Below are positions 14,089 to 34,192 of a stretch of 64,000 bases of DNA, piece after piece. The first letter of the stretch is position 1. Each line of letters opens with the position of its first letter. The notes under the pieces were generated by a model. That model was not told where the DNA came from, searched no databases, and was given only the letters and a program-made list of their open reading frames with translations. Source of the stretch: Heterodera schachtii (Eukaryota; Nematoda; Chromadorea; Rhabditida; Heteroderidae); assembly GCA_023374025.1 (NCBI GenBank), contig SIJG01000003.1:2944416-3008415 (forward strand). Reading direction: 5' to 3'. The position numbers were made by a program, and so were the translations under genes.

Positions 14089-15205
14089 GGAGAAAAGAGA
14101 AGAGAAAAAAGAGAGAGAGAGAGAAGAGAGATTGAGAGGAGAGAGAGAGAGACTGAGAGCGAGAGAAAGAAAGATAGAGAGAGAGACTGGGAGAGAAAGA
14201 GGGAGAATGAGTGAAAATGCTAATTGCATGGAAATGGGTGGCAAATTGTGAAAGGATTGAGAGGACAAATGCTGCATCAATGGAAATGAATGAGCGACTG
14301 AATGCTTTTGCCATGGATGATGGAAGAGGGAGGGCAGAAACAAGGACAGAATAATGGCTTAAATTGGTTGGTCATCTGCTGCGGCGCGGCGAGTGCGGCG
14401 GGTGGTTGGACATGAACAAAAACAGGCACAAGGGCGGACAATTTTAGATGAAGCCAAAAAATTGAAATTTTACACAATTATTTGAATTATAATAAGCCGA
14501 TCAACCTTCGAAATATGAACTTAAAACCATCAAAGGGAGGAACTGAAAAATTTCCAAGAATAATTGGAAATTGGACGAAAATTTACCCCAGCAAATTTTT
14601 GTTTGTTTGGTCGGCGAGGTAAAATTTTTATTTAGTTATTTTTTGACGATTTAATTTATTAGGCAAAAATCGGGTCCGGATATTGCTGATTTGTGAGTCC
14701 ATAAAATCCAGCCCGGGTACAAGTTTTTAAAACGGACTCGGGTCAGGGTCCAACCGGTCCTGAAAAGGTTATTCATAATTTTTCAACAAAAAATAAATAT
14801 TCACAAAAAAGTTTGTAATAAAATTCAAATATTTTCGATGGATTTGATAGCAGAAATATTTTCAAAATTTTTAAAAAATGTTTTTTTAAATTACAAATTT
14901 ACTGAAAAATGTTAATTTTGCATATGTCGACACCAAGAATTTGCAACCACAATTGGCCACCTTCGTAGAATAAAAATGGTTGCGAGAATTTGTGTCACAT
15001 TTGATTATCATTTGAATTTATATAAATTTTGGCATAATGTATTTATTTAAATTTTAAAAAGCTTTACCAAAGCCAAAGCTAAAAGCTTAAGCTTCATTAA
15101 AAGCAATTAACTCCACATTTTTGCTTCTTTAAAAGCTCTGTTTTAACACTCAAAATTTTTTACCCATTTTAGCAAGTATTTCGCAATTTATTCAATTCAC
15201 TTCCA
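11998..15205. other. Intergenic region between CELF and COX5B, no gene assigned
   Basis: The part from about 12100 to 14400 is much richer in GC than the rest of the window and has poly-C runs near 13681 and 13921, a GT run at 13857-13873 and a long GA tract (14031-14215). Many open frames exist on both strands, but none has recognisable domain content or flanking splice structure. It probably includes the promoter and 5' untranslated exons of the CELF gene. From 14450 on it is AT-rich without features. Confidence 0.5.
14031..14215. repeat. (GA)n-rich purine tract
   Basis: Nearly 185 bases of G/A with GAGA units and some GAAA interruptions. Charged open frames across it come from the repeat. 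Confidence 0.9.
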
Positions 15206-16785
15206 ATGACAATGAACCGACTTTTGTCCGGCCGTTCTCTGCTCCCCAAAATCATGCGAAATTTTTCACACAGCAATCGCCTCGCCGCCTCCGAGGCGGA
15301 CCCGGAACATTACGGCTATTTCCCGGACCCAACCGAACAGACGTGGGGCATGGAGAGGGAAATGCTTGCGGCCCGTCTGAAGGGCGAAGATGTGGGTGAA
15401 AATGAAAAATTGGGCGCTATTTTGAAATAGGCCGATTTTGAATTTTATTAAAACCCAAGAGGGGGGATCCTTTTAGTTTGCAAATTTTTTTTTGCGATAA
15501 TAATCTCTTGAAAACTTGATCCCCAAGGTTTTGGGGGTCGTTTCATATCTCTTTTGACCAATTCCGAATTCCTAACTTAAATTTGAACAAAAAATCATTG
15601 ATTGTTCGACTTTTGTACGAGTTCGGCTTTTGAAATTAGTCAAAATAGATGTCAGATTTGCGATCAGGGACTACAAAAACCCCTCATGGAACGAGTTTTT
15701 TTTTTTTTTTTTTGCAAATCAAAAGCCCTCCCCACTTGGTTTTTAATAAAATTCAAAATCGGCGGCCTATTTCAGAAATGCGTCAAAAATTTGATTTTTT
15801 GAGTAAATTTTTTTTTTAATTTTAGCGCTACTCACCCAAAATTTATTACCGCGCTGAACATTCGACCAAGGAAGTGCCGAATGTGGTGCGCGTCCATTTG
15901 GAGGACAAAGTCGTCGGATGCCTTTGTGTGTGAAATTTACAAATTTTTGCGCTACGTTAAAAAGTGGGGGATTTGTAATTTCCTTAAAAAACAGAGGGGG
16001 AGGGGGGCTTTTTCTCGGAGACTTTTGGGTCCCTGATTACGAATTCGACATCCATTTTGATCAGTTTCTAATCCCTAACTCGAACTTGAATAAAAGTCGA
16101 AAATCAAAATCCTCACTTTTAAAGTACCTCCCAAATTTTCCAAAAAATTTTTTTATACCCTGCAAAATTTAGGCGAACACGACGGAGACCATGTGAATTA
16201 TTGGCACATCAGAAAAGGCGACACAAAGCGATGCGAGTGCGGACATTGGTAAGCGAAGAGAGTGGTGGGAAATCAAATGAAATTCTGAATTTGGGCCCTA
16301 ATTTTTCTCGTTAAATTTTTGCCCAAAATTTGGTCCGAAATGGCCCAATTTGCACTTCCGCCAAGAAAAAATTAGGAAAATTAGACTGGACAAAAAAAAA
16401 TTTGGACTGGAAGAGCTACTAAAAAAAAGCGTTTCAGGTTTTTTCCTCTTCGGAACAAGTCGGGCATTTTTGTAATATTTGCTCATATTTTCATTTAAAA
16501 AAGCATACCTATTTTATGAAGAAAATCATAGTTTGAAGAATTTTTCGTAAAAATTTAAAAAATGTAAACTGAATTTTCGACTTTATGGTTCGGGACTCGT
16601 CATTCATTAGAACGAATTTTCATAGTCGTGATAAGCGAACCCGTAAAATCCCTCGAAGGTTGTTTGTTTATACGTTTTTAAAATTTCCGAAAAATGGGGG
16701 GGGCCCGTTAAGGGGGGTGACAACCAAATTTCCAACTTTTCACAGGTTCAAAGGCGTGCAAGCAGACACCGACAGTTTCGACTGA
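15206..16785 (+). CDS. cox-5B: Cytochrome c oxidase subunit 5B (zinc-binding subunit)
   Basis: This is a nuclear-encoded subunit of respiratory complex IV that faces the mitochondrial matrix and binds zinc. Four exons keep frame: 15206-15391, 15826-15925, 16173-16248, 16746-16785. The N-terminus is basic and hydroxylated without acids (MTMNRLLSGRSLLPKIMR), as expected of a mitochondrial presequence. The mature part has the family DPTEQTWGMEREMLAARL segment, then YSPKIYYRAEHSTKE. The zinc ligands sit in VGCLCE and RCECGHW. The ending FKGVQADTDSFD is short, as in other nematode members. An acceptor-like TTTTAG just upstream (15167-15172) could serve for trans-splicing, which is inference. Confidence 0.95.
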
Positions 16786-17635
16786 ATACGATGGACACCG
16801 ATTTCTCGCTTTGAAGAGGATAGGAAATTGTTTTGGTTGATTAAATCTTTATTTTTTGTTTTTTTCGTTTTCAATAATAAAATGTATAATATACAAATGA
16901 GGCATTGTCTGTTCGATAGTATGTCAAACGGTGAAAAGACAATTTTTTTAGACTGGTTTTGTGCGTTCCCGCCGGTGACGTTCATTGTGGCACCGTTTGA
17001 CAGTGCCTTTGAGCCGCAAAAAAAAAACGGTGCACAACAAAATCGGGGCCGAATGTACAAAAATTAGAGCTCGAGTTCCATATTGGACCCAGATTTTTTC
17101 GGGACCAATAATCCTTACCATTGCCATTTTGGACTACTTTTTTAAAACTTTCATTTTTTTCGACAAATGGGGGAAACAAAAACTGCACAATTACCGAGCC
17201 CGAGATTTTTTTCTTCCAATTGGCAACGAACCTCGCGTTTGACGAAGGAATGCCAAGAACTACGGACGGAAATGGCTAAAAATAGTACTTCCACAAAAAA
17301 ATATAGCATGGAGGGCGAGCACTGTTTGGCGAAAAGATACGACAGGAGCTTCTAACTTCCTGATCAGAGGTGGCCCAATTGGCACCAGTCGGGATTTGGC
17401 AATCATTTCTTTCTGATGTTTTTTCTGATTTGACAAACAAAACGAAAACCAGCAATTTTACTACATTCCATGGGTCTCTCGATTATAAAATTTACAATTC
17501 ACCAAAAACGGTTTACAAATTTTGTGCTAAATCTAACGGCTTAACCAAATCCAACAAAAACAAACAAACAAAAAAAGACCGAATTTATTGTTCAAAAAAA
17601 ATTGATAAAGCATATCCGTCCATTTGAATGGTTGT
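16786..17635. other. Intergenic, no gene seen
   Basis: It is AT-rich with short open frames only, none recognisable. It runs from the COX5B stop to the H4 stem-loop. Confidence 0.6.
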
Positions 17636-17651
17636 GGCCCTAAAGAGGGCC
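17636..17651 (-). terminator. Histone 3' stem-loop of H4
   Basis: On the minus strand this reads GGCCCTCTTTAGGGCC, a 6-bp stem with a four-base loop, 55 bases after the H4 stop. It is the 3'-end processing signal bound by SLBP on replication-dependent histone mRNAs. The identical core follows H2B. Confidence 0.95.
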
Positions 17652-17705
17652 GTTTGGGATAGTTTTGTTTGATGATTCTCTCCTCCTCCGTTCTTTCCGT
17701 CCCGC

Positions 17706-19254
<1,549 letters not shown>

Positions 19255-19309
19255 GAAGGAGACGAGGAAAGCGGTGGTGATCGGACGGAAAAACAAAACT
19301 ATCCCAAAC

Positions 19310-19325
19310 GGCCCTCTTTAGGGCC
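19310..19325 (+). terminator. Histone 3' stem-loop of H2B
   Basis: GGCCCTCTTTAGGGCC followed by ACAATCAC, 55 bases after the stop. It has the same core as the H4 signal. Confidence 0.95.
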
Positions 19326-19563
19326 ACAATCACTCAAATGGACGTGCATGACTATTTTTATTTTATTTATGTAACTGATAAAATCCGTTTCGCTTTCTTT
19401 TTAATTTGGGTACTGTTCGAGAACCACAGGAAATGCTTTTTCCACGAAAAGTCGGGACCCTAGCAATAATTTCCAATTCCGTCAGTATTCTTCGCATTTA
19501 TCAAAATAATATACACCAAACACATCAACCAAAGATTACAAAAAAAATTAATTATTAAAGTAA

Positions 19564-21942
19564 TCATATGATATCCGTCACATCCCGCTCCGCTTTGACC
19601 CCACCCTCGTCCCCGGAAGAGGAGGCGGAGGAGGAAAAATCATCATCGTCATCCGAGTTCTGTGCATCTTTCGTCGTCTGCGGCGGTGGTTGTTCTCCAT
19701 CCGCCGTTTGTTGCTGCTGCTGTTTGTGTTGCCGTTCCTCCCGGGACAGCTGGCGCCGTGCTCGGTTCGCGCCCAGCAGTCCGTCAGCGGCCAGCACGCG
19801 GTAGAAGAGCACAAAATTGGTGGTGGACAATGAGCAAATAACCAGCGTGTTCACCAGCAGCAAATACCAATCCAACTTCCATTTGATGAACTCGCTGATC
19901 AGCCAGCCTGGAGAAACAACAGGGAGTGGAAGAAGCAACAAAAAATTTTTTAAAGGTCGGACTTTTCTGTCTCGAATGATTTGTATGGTCGCTTCAAAGG
20001 CGCTTTCTCGAGGGGGAGGGGGTTTCGGGTCGGTGATCACGAATATGACATTCATTTCGACCAATTGCTTTGGACAATAAAGGTGGACCTTGGTGAAAAT
20101 GAATTTCGGACTCTTTGTTGAATTCGGGTCCGGGGTTCGAAGTCGGCCGAAATGGATGTCATATTCGTGATCGCAACCCCTAATACATCTGGAAACATTG
20201 AACGACTTTCTGACAAAGTGCCGGAACTGGGGTGCCAAATCCTGCCGGGACTCTCAGCTAAGCCACACTAGAAAAAACGCTCAAAGGCATTTTTTGGCAA
20301 TTGTTACTGGGCCAAATAACAAATCATACAAAAACAAAACATACCAATGAGGCCCAAGCTTACAACGATGCGGAAGAGCATGAACGTGGCAATGTTGAGC
20401 AGTGCGATGATTTTGAACAAGTTCGACTGTTTCGGCTGGCGATACAAATTGCACAACGAACGGGAATGGAGCAAAATGCTGACCAAAATGAAACGAATTG
20501 ATAAATATTGAAACAGCAGAATGATATGGATTTGAATTTTTAAAAAATTGTCAGAAAGCGCATTAAAAAAATATTACTGAAAAACACTGACTGCAATTTC
20601 ATTCTTAAAAACCAACCACACTGGCAATTTTTTTTTGGTCATTTTAACCACATTAATTTTTCCAAAAAACCACGTACCTGTTCACCTCCATGAGCAAGCC
20701 AAGCGTGATAATGTACAAAAATCTGCAGGACAAATGCGTGACCATTAAGGCGACCAGCACAACAACATGGTGGAACAGCAGCTCAATGATGCGGGCAGAA
20801 CGCTCGTTGATCACCAAGTCGATGAAGTCGTGCACCAAATAGCCAAACGACATGTACGTCTACAACAAAAATTGTGGTGGAATAGATGGCAATAAAATGC
20901 CAGGGATTTGAAAATAAAAAGCCAAAAAAAAAAAATAATGATTGAATGGGGTGACAAAGTGTCGATAAATTGGACGAGTTGAGCATTTTTAGACCTAATT
21001 TGTTAACCAATTACACGCGCTATGATGGTAAGAGCGAAAGAAAATGAATGACCCATAGTTGGTTTGATTTGTTGGATTTTTTGAAGCCCCGAGTTTGAGT
21101 AGTAAAGTGGCTGGGATTAAATATTTAAAAAATTATCTCTAGTTTAATGGGCTTGAACCCCCCGGACGACCAGAACAACCGTAACCAATTTAACCGGGTA
21201 TTTCCATATGCATAAGTGGAAAAAAAAGTAAGCAATTTTTCACAAACCACTGAAAATTTTTAATTTTTTCATGGGGCAAAAAAGAATCAATTCTTGAGGC
21301 CCTGGAAAATTTTTTTTTAATCAAACACCAAATATCAGCACTAAAAAATTGAAAATGCGCAACTGAACATTCTTTGATTGTGAAAGGGGAGAATTTGTTT
21401 TGTTTTTTTGTCATTTTGCCAAAATACCACCAACCAAATAACGCGCGTCAAGCGAATCCTTGTTGACAAGGTCGTCAATTTTGTGGAAATCAAAGCGTGT
21501 GAGAATGGCAAGTGCCCAAATGCCGGACAAAATGGAATGGAACAGCGACACAAATTCATTGGAAATGCGCCACTTTTTGTTGGGCGGCACAATCTAAATA
21601 AATTAAAATAAATTTTTTTTTTAATTTTTGAGTCAGTTAAACATCGATTTGGCCCAACAATTCAAAGTGTTTAGAAGATTGCTTGATTTTTAAGCTACCA
21701 GCCTTAAAACTCACCAATTTTTTGTTGTAAGAGTTGTCATTGTTTGGTATTTTTGCTTTTCATACCGTTCGAAATTTGAGTTTTATACATAAATCTCGGA
21801 ATTTAGGATGATGTTTTCGAGTTTTTAAATTACCTACCCTCCAATTTGGAGCGCGAATCTGGGGAATGAAAACACCACTCATTGAAACTGGCAAAATGCC
21901 AATTAGGTAATGTAATCCAAGAACAGTTTTGGTGTCTCTAAT
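19564..21942 (-). CDS. TLC-domain membrane protein (TLCD1/2-like)
   Basis: This is a multi-pass protein of the TLCD1/TLCD2 group, which in animals limits polyunsaturated phospholipids and so affects membrane fluidity (C. elegans FLD-1). Exons read: 21942-21838, 21593-21435, 20859-20678, 20478-20345, 19907-19564, all in phase. Landmarks are WRISNEFVSLFHSILSGIWA, then SFGYLVHDFIDLVI, the double-histidine core ELLFHHVVVLVAL, LLMEVNSILLHSR and a final hydrophobic span. The C-terminal tail is long, polar, Gln-rich, then acidic (DDDDDFSSS). The first coding exon with the start Met is not certain. A candidate is ATG at 22403 (MDLSDLQLFQ), but its splice donor was not clear. The coordinates cover only the supported exons. 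Confidence 0.85.
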
Positions 21943-22403
21943 CTGAACATAAAGCAAGAGATAAAAAAAATTTCTTGAATATATTCAAAAAAAGATGAAT
22001 TTTATGTTTTCTCATTGAATTTTTTTCTAAATATCAATATTTTGCTTTTTTCTTACATTTATTAATTCCTGAGACCTTAAGCCTTCATTTGCTCCCAAGA
22101 ATATAGGCATTGACCAAGTATGAAAAAAAGTTATGGCCCAAGAAATACTAAAAATTGGACGCCTAAACTGCAGTGGAGCAGCCCCTTTTTCATCAAAAAT
22201 TTTTAGTTTTTCAATTTTTGACACCGTTTTATCCCCTTCATCCGTCCAAACAAAAACCGCCCAAAAAGCGAAACCTCGAGCGATTTGCTGTCCATTTTCT
22301 TCCGCCGTGGTGAGCTGCCACCGCTGTGTTGCTGCTGCTCTTTTTGGACGCACGACGGCGTCGACGTCGTATTTTGAAATAGCTGAAGGTCGGAAAGGTC
22401 CAT

Positions 22404-22994
22404 TTGCCGAACAAATACCAGCGGACCACATATTGGAATGTGCGGAAGAAGAGAAAGGAGAAGAAAACCTGTGGAATTGGGAGAAAAAAATTTTTTTTTT
22501 TTTACAAAAAAACGGAATTTGAAATAAAATTGTTGAAAAGGTACTGAAAACTTCATGGATTACTACTGTCCATGGCAAGACAAAGTTTTGAATTAGAATT
22601 TTTAAGACTCGAATTTTGTGCCATGAAATTTGCTTTTGAGCCCACCATTTTATTACATTTTTCCATAATATTTCACATACATTTTTTTCATGTCATTGTA
22701 TTCATGTGTTGGAATTCGAAATACAAAAATTAACAAAAAAAAAAATTTGCGACCCCTTAAAACGACGAAATCATTTTTCAAAAAAGTTTTGCTGCTTGCC
22801 AACATACAATAATCAGTGGAAGCCAAAGACGCCACCACAATTCGGCTTTGCAATAATTGCCCTGGCCACCAGCATTGTCACTGGTGGAAGAATTGTTCAT
22901 TCCTCAGCTAAAAAGAAAGATGGGAAATTATTGGATTTCTGAACATAACAATTGAGCAATTTAACAGATAAAAAAAAAGCTTCAAATGAGAGGT
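22404..22994. other. Intergenic, no gene seen
   Basis: It is AT-rich and lies upstream of the possible first TLCD exon. No supported coding or RNA feature was found. Confidence 0.5.
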
Positions 22995-23385
22995 CGGCTC
23001 TCTATTGCAGTTCACAAGGACCATAAAATAATTTGACAATTAACTTTTGCTAGAAGCATCCAGGTTAAACATTCTTGGTATCATTCGATAGCCCGAAGAG
23101 TCCTTTATTAGTATACAAAATTACAAAAAATTTCGTTGTGTTTAAAAAAGTTATGGCCAAAAATGTTAAAAATCAGTTTTTTTTAAGTTTTCTGGCCATA
23201 AGTTTTTTTTAAAAGAAAATGGATTTTTTGTGATTTTGCACACAAATAAAGGACACTTGGGGCTATCGAATGTTACTAAGAATGTTTAAGTTGGATGATT
23301 CTAGCAAAAGATATGATATGTGAAAGTTGTCAAATTATTTTATGGTCGTGTCTTTTTTAGGGTCATGTAAACTGCAATAGAGCCG
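22995..23385. mobile_element. Long palindromic (foldback) element
   Basis: Two arms of about 190 bases are inverted copies. The outer ends are CGGCTCTCTATTGCAGTT on the left and the complement of CGGCTCTATTGCAGTT on the right. Both arms hold 'ggtatcattcgatagcc'-like and 'gttatggcc' motifs shared with the foldback elements at 43548-43950 and 59769-60149. It has no coding capacity. No clean target duplication was found. Confidence 0.8.
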
Positions 23386-23419
23386 AAATTCTGTTTATAA
23401 AGCAAAAAGTCAATTCAGT

Positions 23420-24265
23420 GTCATGACAACGCGTACAAAAGGGCAACTCGTACAAAGGCTCAAGAGTAAATGGTAAAAATTCAACAATTGTTGAACATTT
23501 CGTTTTTGCCCATTTTTTGTTGTTTTTTGAAAAGAAAATTCTAACGCCAAAAATTATAATGCGCACAAATTCAAAATGATCAGTTAATTCTTTTTTGTTT
23601 TTGTTTATTTTGTTCGCCTAAAAGTTACAACATTTATCAATTCATTCTGAAAGAATTTAAACAGGAAAATTTACATACAATTATTAAGCAATTAATTTAA
23701 AATTATTTCGGAATTTTTAAATAAATATTTGTGCGGGTTTAAATATTATTTTAATAAAATAAAACTTTACTTTTTTTAAATTGTGTTATTATTTTTCCTA
23801 CGGGGAGTGGAGGAGTAAAAATTCAACAAATTCACATTGACAATCAGCAGCAGTTGTTGAATCATAAGCGAAATTCAATTAATCGAATTTAAAAAAGTGA
23901 ACAAATAACAAATTGTAATATTTAAGGGGGAGGGGCGGATGAGTCATCATCTCACAATCAGTGAAAAAAAAATCACGGGATTCATCTTTTGGGGCTGAGA
24001 AGAATTACCCACTCGTTGTTCATTCATTCATTCATCAATTGAAACAAAAAAAGTTGATCATAAAAAGCGCTCTGCTTTAAAAAACGATAGAACAAAAGTC
24101 GTTTCGGCCCTTCGGGGCATAAAAATTATGCATTTTGAAATTTTTAATAAAATTATTTTGTTTCAAAAAATTAAATTGAATATGATTTTTTTTCAAAAAG
24201 AATATTAAATAATTTAGGTATTTAAAATTTTCTATTTTTTATTTTTCACTATTTTTGAAAATTTT
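23420..24265 (+). repeat. Segmental duplicate, copy 1
   Basis: This stretch is nearly identical to 37291-38145 in the same orientation, for example 'tgttgaatcataagcgaaattcaatt' and 'tcgtttcggcccttcggggcat'. It differs by scattered substitutions and small indels. It contains no gene. The two copies flank the DHX15-like gene and the repeat block to its right. Confidence 0.85.
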
Positions 24266-24749
24266 CATAGATTACATAATTTTTAAAGAGAGTTGGGAGC
24301 CCTGGTAATGTGTGAGAATAAATAGGATAATTCGAAATTAAAAATATAATAAAATTGTCGTGGGCGCAAATTGCGGGGCGCAAATGTCCGAAAAAAGACC
24401 TTAAGAAATGGGGAGAAAATGTCTGTACCGAACTGATTTACATTTTCCAATGTTTGATTTACAAATTCTTTTGTTTTGGTCACCCGACCAAGCAGTGCCA
24501 TCGGTGGGTGGCCCTTTTACATGGACGGCATTGAGAGCGGGGGGGGGGGGATACAGACAATTTTTGGAAAAGAGTAAACAATTGCTATTTCCGATTACAT
24601 TTTTCTCTGTGTCATCATACGACTTATTGTATTTAAATTTTTTTCTATGTGTCCTATCTCTCAGTCGCGTCTTTTTCCATATGTTTTTTTGACATTTTTA
24701 AAACAAAAAAAATAAGCAAACAAACAAAATCCAATGAGATAAGTGAAAC

Positions 24750-24937
24750 GGGTTTGGAGTGATCCACTGGTGGGTACTGTCTGCCCTGGCAGATACGGTA
24801 CCCCACCAGCTTCACACCCCGCCCCCCAAAAATAAAACAATGTTAAACAATAATACCGGGTTTGGAAATGATCCACTGGTGGGGTACTGTCTGCCCTGGC
24901 AGATACGGTACCCCACCAGCTTCACACCCCGCCCCCA
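24750..24937. repeat. Tandem pair of a 108-base unit, each with a GC-rich hairpin
   Basis: Two direct copies start at 24750 and 24858. Each contains an almost perfect hairpin, at 24767-24809 and 24876-24919. In the second copy the stem is CTGGTGGGGTAC against GTACCCCACCAG, then TCTGCC against GGCAGA, with a two-base loop. The first copy lacks one G. They lie just beyond the 3' end of the DHX15-like gene. Confidence 0.85.
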
Positions 24938-24994
24938 CCCTTCCCCCATCACACATCATCACAAAAAAACAAAAACTCCATGCCCTCCTTCATT

Positions 24995-31025
<6,031 letters not shown>

Positions 31026-34000
31026 TATGCAGCAGTCGCCTCAGAATCGTCACCGAAAAAAATATCTTTTATCTAAATCAAATTTTGTGGTTTTTTAGCA
31101 AAAAAATTTCAGAAAATTGTAAATTGTGACTGGTTTTTTAAGATAGTTGGGCAGTTACACTATTTGTTTTTTTACGACAGGCGCCGCCGGGAAAAAATTT
31201 TTGAAATTGGGAGTTTTGGTAGCATTTATATCAGCGAAATAAATCATTAAGCACAAAAAATTTAAAAAGTTTGGGGAAGCCTAAAATAAAGGACAATCTT
31301 AGAAAAAAGGACATTTTAGCTTTCTAAGACCCGGCCCCTCCAAAAAAGGACAAATCTTTAAAAAAAGGACACTTGCGAACCCTGGTGTAAAATCAATCGC
31401 ATGGATACAATTCGGTGGCCTGTGATCAAAAATTGCGGAAAACAGAATCACAATCGCCAAAGCGCTGTCGCCACAAGTGTTCGGCGATTTATGTGTCGTA
31501 ATACGTACGCAAATCGCCAAAATGTTTTGGAAAAAAAATTCGAAAAATGTTCTAATTCAGGGTTAGGGGTTCGAAATTTTATTAATCTGAGTTCAGATTC
31601 GTGCTTAGTGATCCCGAAACCCCCTAGAAGCATGTTATAAGGCCTTAAAAAATTTGTTTTATGTGGTCTAAACCACATAATTAACACGCTGGCGACTCTA
31701 ACATAAAAAAAAAATTAAAATATGACACCAAATTTCGAAATTTGAAAAGCGTGTCATAGCTAGGGATGGGAATTTAAGTCAAATGACTTTTTTTTGCTGA
31801 CTCTAAATGACCTTAAAATGACTTCAAAAGTGTTTTAAACTTTGTTCGGAGCTTCTAACATGCATTTTTTGGTGACTTTTTTGCACTTTTTGGGATTTTT
31901 ATGACTTTTTTGCTTTTTTTTGACTTTTTTCATGACTTTTTACAATTTTTAAGGCAAAATTGACTTTTTGTGATGAAAATTCCGAAAAATAAGTCAATCA
32001 TCGAGACGAAACTGAAATTTTCTTATACCATAAGGACTCAAATGACGGGACTGAAAAAAAATCTGGCGGTGTAAACACTTGAATATTTGGTTCTTATCCC
32101 TTTTGTGACCCCCCCTGAAAATTTTTTTTTACTTATTTTTTCTAGGGTATTTTTATGCGCTGAACACGAATATGACGTTCATTTTTAGCTATCTTTCACG
32201 GTGAATAATACCGACACTCATAAGAAATTTTGCAGATTTCAAATCAAGAAGGGACTCAAAATTATGAGGCATTTTTATTAATGAGAAATTATATCATTTA
32301 CAAAACTTTATATTGTGATGATCAAAGCTTCTAGGGTGAATTTCCATATCCATATTTTTCCTTTATTTTGCGATTTATGTCCATATTTCCATATTTTGGC
32401 ATTTTTTTCCATATTTTGTGTCCATATTTTTGCATTTTTCCAAAAAACCTCTATTTGAACGGCCCCAACTGATAAATTAGCTTTTTTTTTTACCTCAAAA
32501 ACCCGGAAAAATTTCCAAAGAAACCATTTTTTTGCAAATCTTCTCGAGAATATTGAACAAATTTTAATTATCTTAAAAATTGGTAAATTTACGTAAAAAA
32601 TAAGCAAAAAAGCTAAAATCGCTTTCGAATTAATTTTTCGCTTAGTAAATTTTAGCTTTATCGTGTTTTTTTTCAAAACGATTTATAATACAATATGTAG
32701 CCATTTGTTAAAATTTTTCTTTGCGTTTAGCCCAGGGCTCGTATCGTCCAAAGTCGGCTTCCAAGGACGGGTAGGCGGATTTGCAAGGACATAGTGGGGA
32801 AAATTCATGAAACCCAAGGACATTTAAAAGTTTTATCTTATGAAATGAAAAATGGTTAATATTTATTCAAATGGCTCGTCTCTTTTCGCCAGATTTTGCG
32901 GCGTGTTTTTTTATAAAATTTTGTGGGACAAGGGGGGGGGGGTCCGGCGACGCCGATAGGCGCCGCCGGGGAAAAATTTGAAAATTAGAGGGTAATTTGT
33001 TAACAGATTTTCACCAAAAAATGCGGATTTTACGATTTGGAGATAATGGCGATGAGCATTTTTTACTTTTTCACAACACGCTTTACCGAAAGACTTTTGG
33101 GAATGGGGGGGGGGGGGAATTATTAATAGGTTCTTCCAAATTCATCATTTTTAAGCAGCAAATTTTTAAAAAATAGAAAAAAAGTCCTGGTGGTGCCGAT
33201 AGGCACCGCCGGGAAAAATTGGGAATTTTTGTGCAATTTCGTATCAGATTTTGCACAAAATATGCTAGAAATTCAAAAATTTACCTAATTTCCTTTGATT
33301 ATTTTTTCCTTTTTTCAAATGCTAATTTCCAAGGACGTCCTTGGCATCCAAGGACATTTTTTATTTCTAAGGAAGAGAGTCAAATTCCAAGGACGTCCTT
33401 GGCATCCAAGGACGAATGCGAGCCCTGGTTTAGCCAGAGTTCCCAAGTTTTTTTTTCAAATTCAGGACCCAAAACACTAAAATTCAGATTTAAACCCGAA
33501 AATTCAAATATTTTGCAACAAAAAAATTGTAGCGCTAAGAATACGCATTAAAAGCATGAAAATTCATAAAACAATATTTTATTAGCGTAAAACACAGGGC
33601 TCCTAACTGAAAATTTTCAAAATCAGCATTTTTGCGGCGCGCTTTTTCCAAAAGATTTTTGAGAAACAGGGGGTTCGGCGGTGCCGATAGGCTTGGCCGG
33701 AAAAATTTTGGAATTTTTAAGGAATTTTGATACCAAATTTTGTTAAAAAATGACAAAATGTTGGTTGCTTTTTGGAGAAATTTCAAAATTTAAATGTAAC
33801 TTAACAAATTTTGTCAAAAAAATGACCAAAATTTGCAATTTTTGGCTAATTTTCTAAGAAAAATAGGATTTTGGGGGGCCGGCGGTGACGATAGGCGCCA
33901 CCGGGAAAATTTTTTTTGGAATTCTTCATCAATTTGTTACAACATATCGCCCTTTTTATACTTTTACAGACACTCAAAATTCAGGACAATCTGAAAATTC

Positions 34001-34192
34001 AGGACATTTTTGGTTTTTCAGATAGGCACCCTCCAATTCAGGACAAATCTGAAAAATCAGGACACTTGGGAACTCTGCGTTTAACGAATATGATGAAAAT
34101 TGAGAAATCACACCCTTAATTTTGAAAATTTATGTCCATATTTTTGCAATTTTATGTCCATATTTCGTGATTTTTGGTCCATATTTTATGGG
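31026..34192. other. Repeat-rich intergenic block, no gene seen
   Basis: No supported coding exon was found. It holds four or five copies of a GC-rich hairpin around 'ggcggtgccgataggcgccgccggg' (31180, 32945, 33190, 33680, 33882), poly-G runs near 32930 and 33110, and 'ccatatttt' units near 32340-32430 and 34135-34190. These look like decayed transposon pieces. Confidence 0.6.

Noticed and set aside
13879..14343. Long Ser/Leu- and Arg/Glu-rich open frames on both strands
   Set aside because: They come from the GA tract and have no independent support.
22027..22578. 183-residue minus-strand frame near the TLCD gene
   Set aside because: It runs through a foldback-element end and AT-rich intron; only a small part could be a first exon, and that is unproven.
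24750..24937. CRISPR-like repeat with spacer
   Set aside because: There are only two units, no third repeat, and the genome is eukaryotic.
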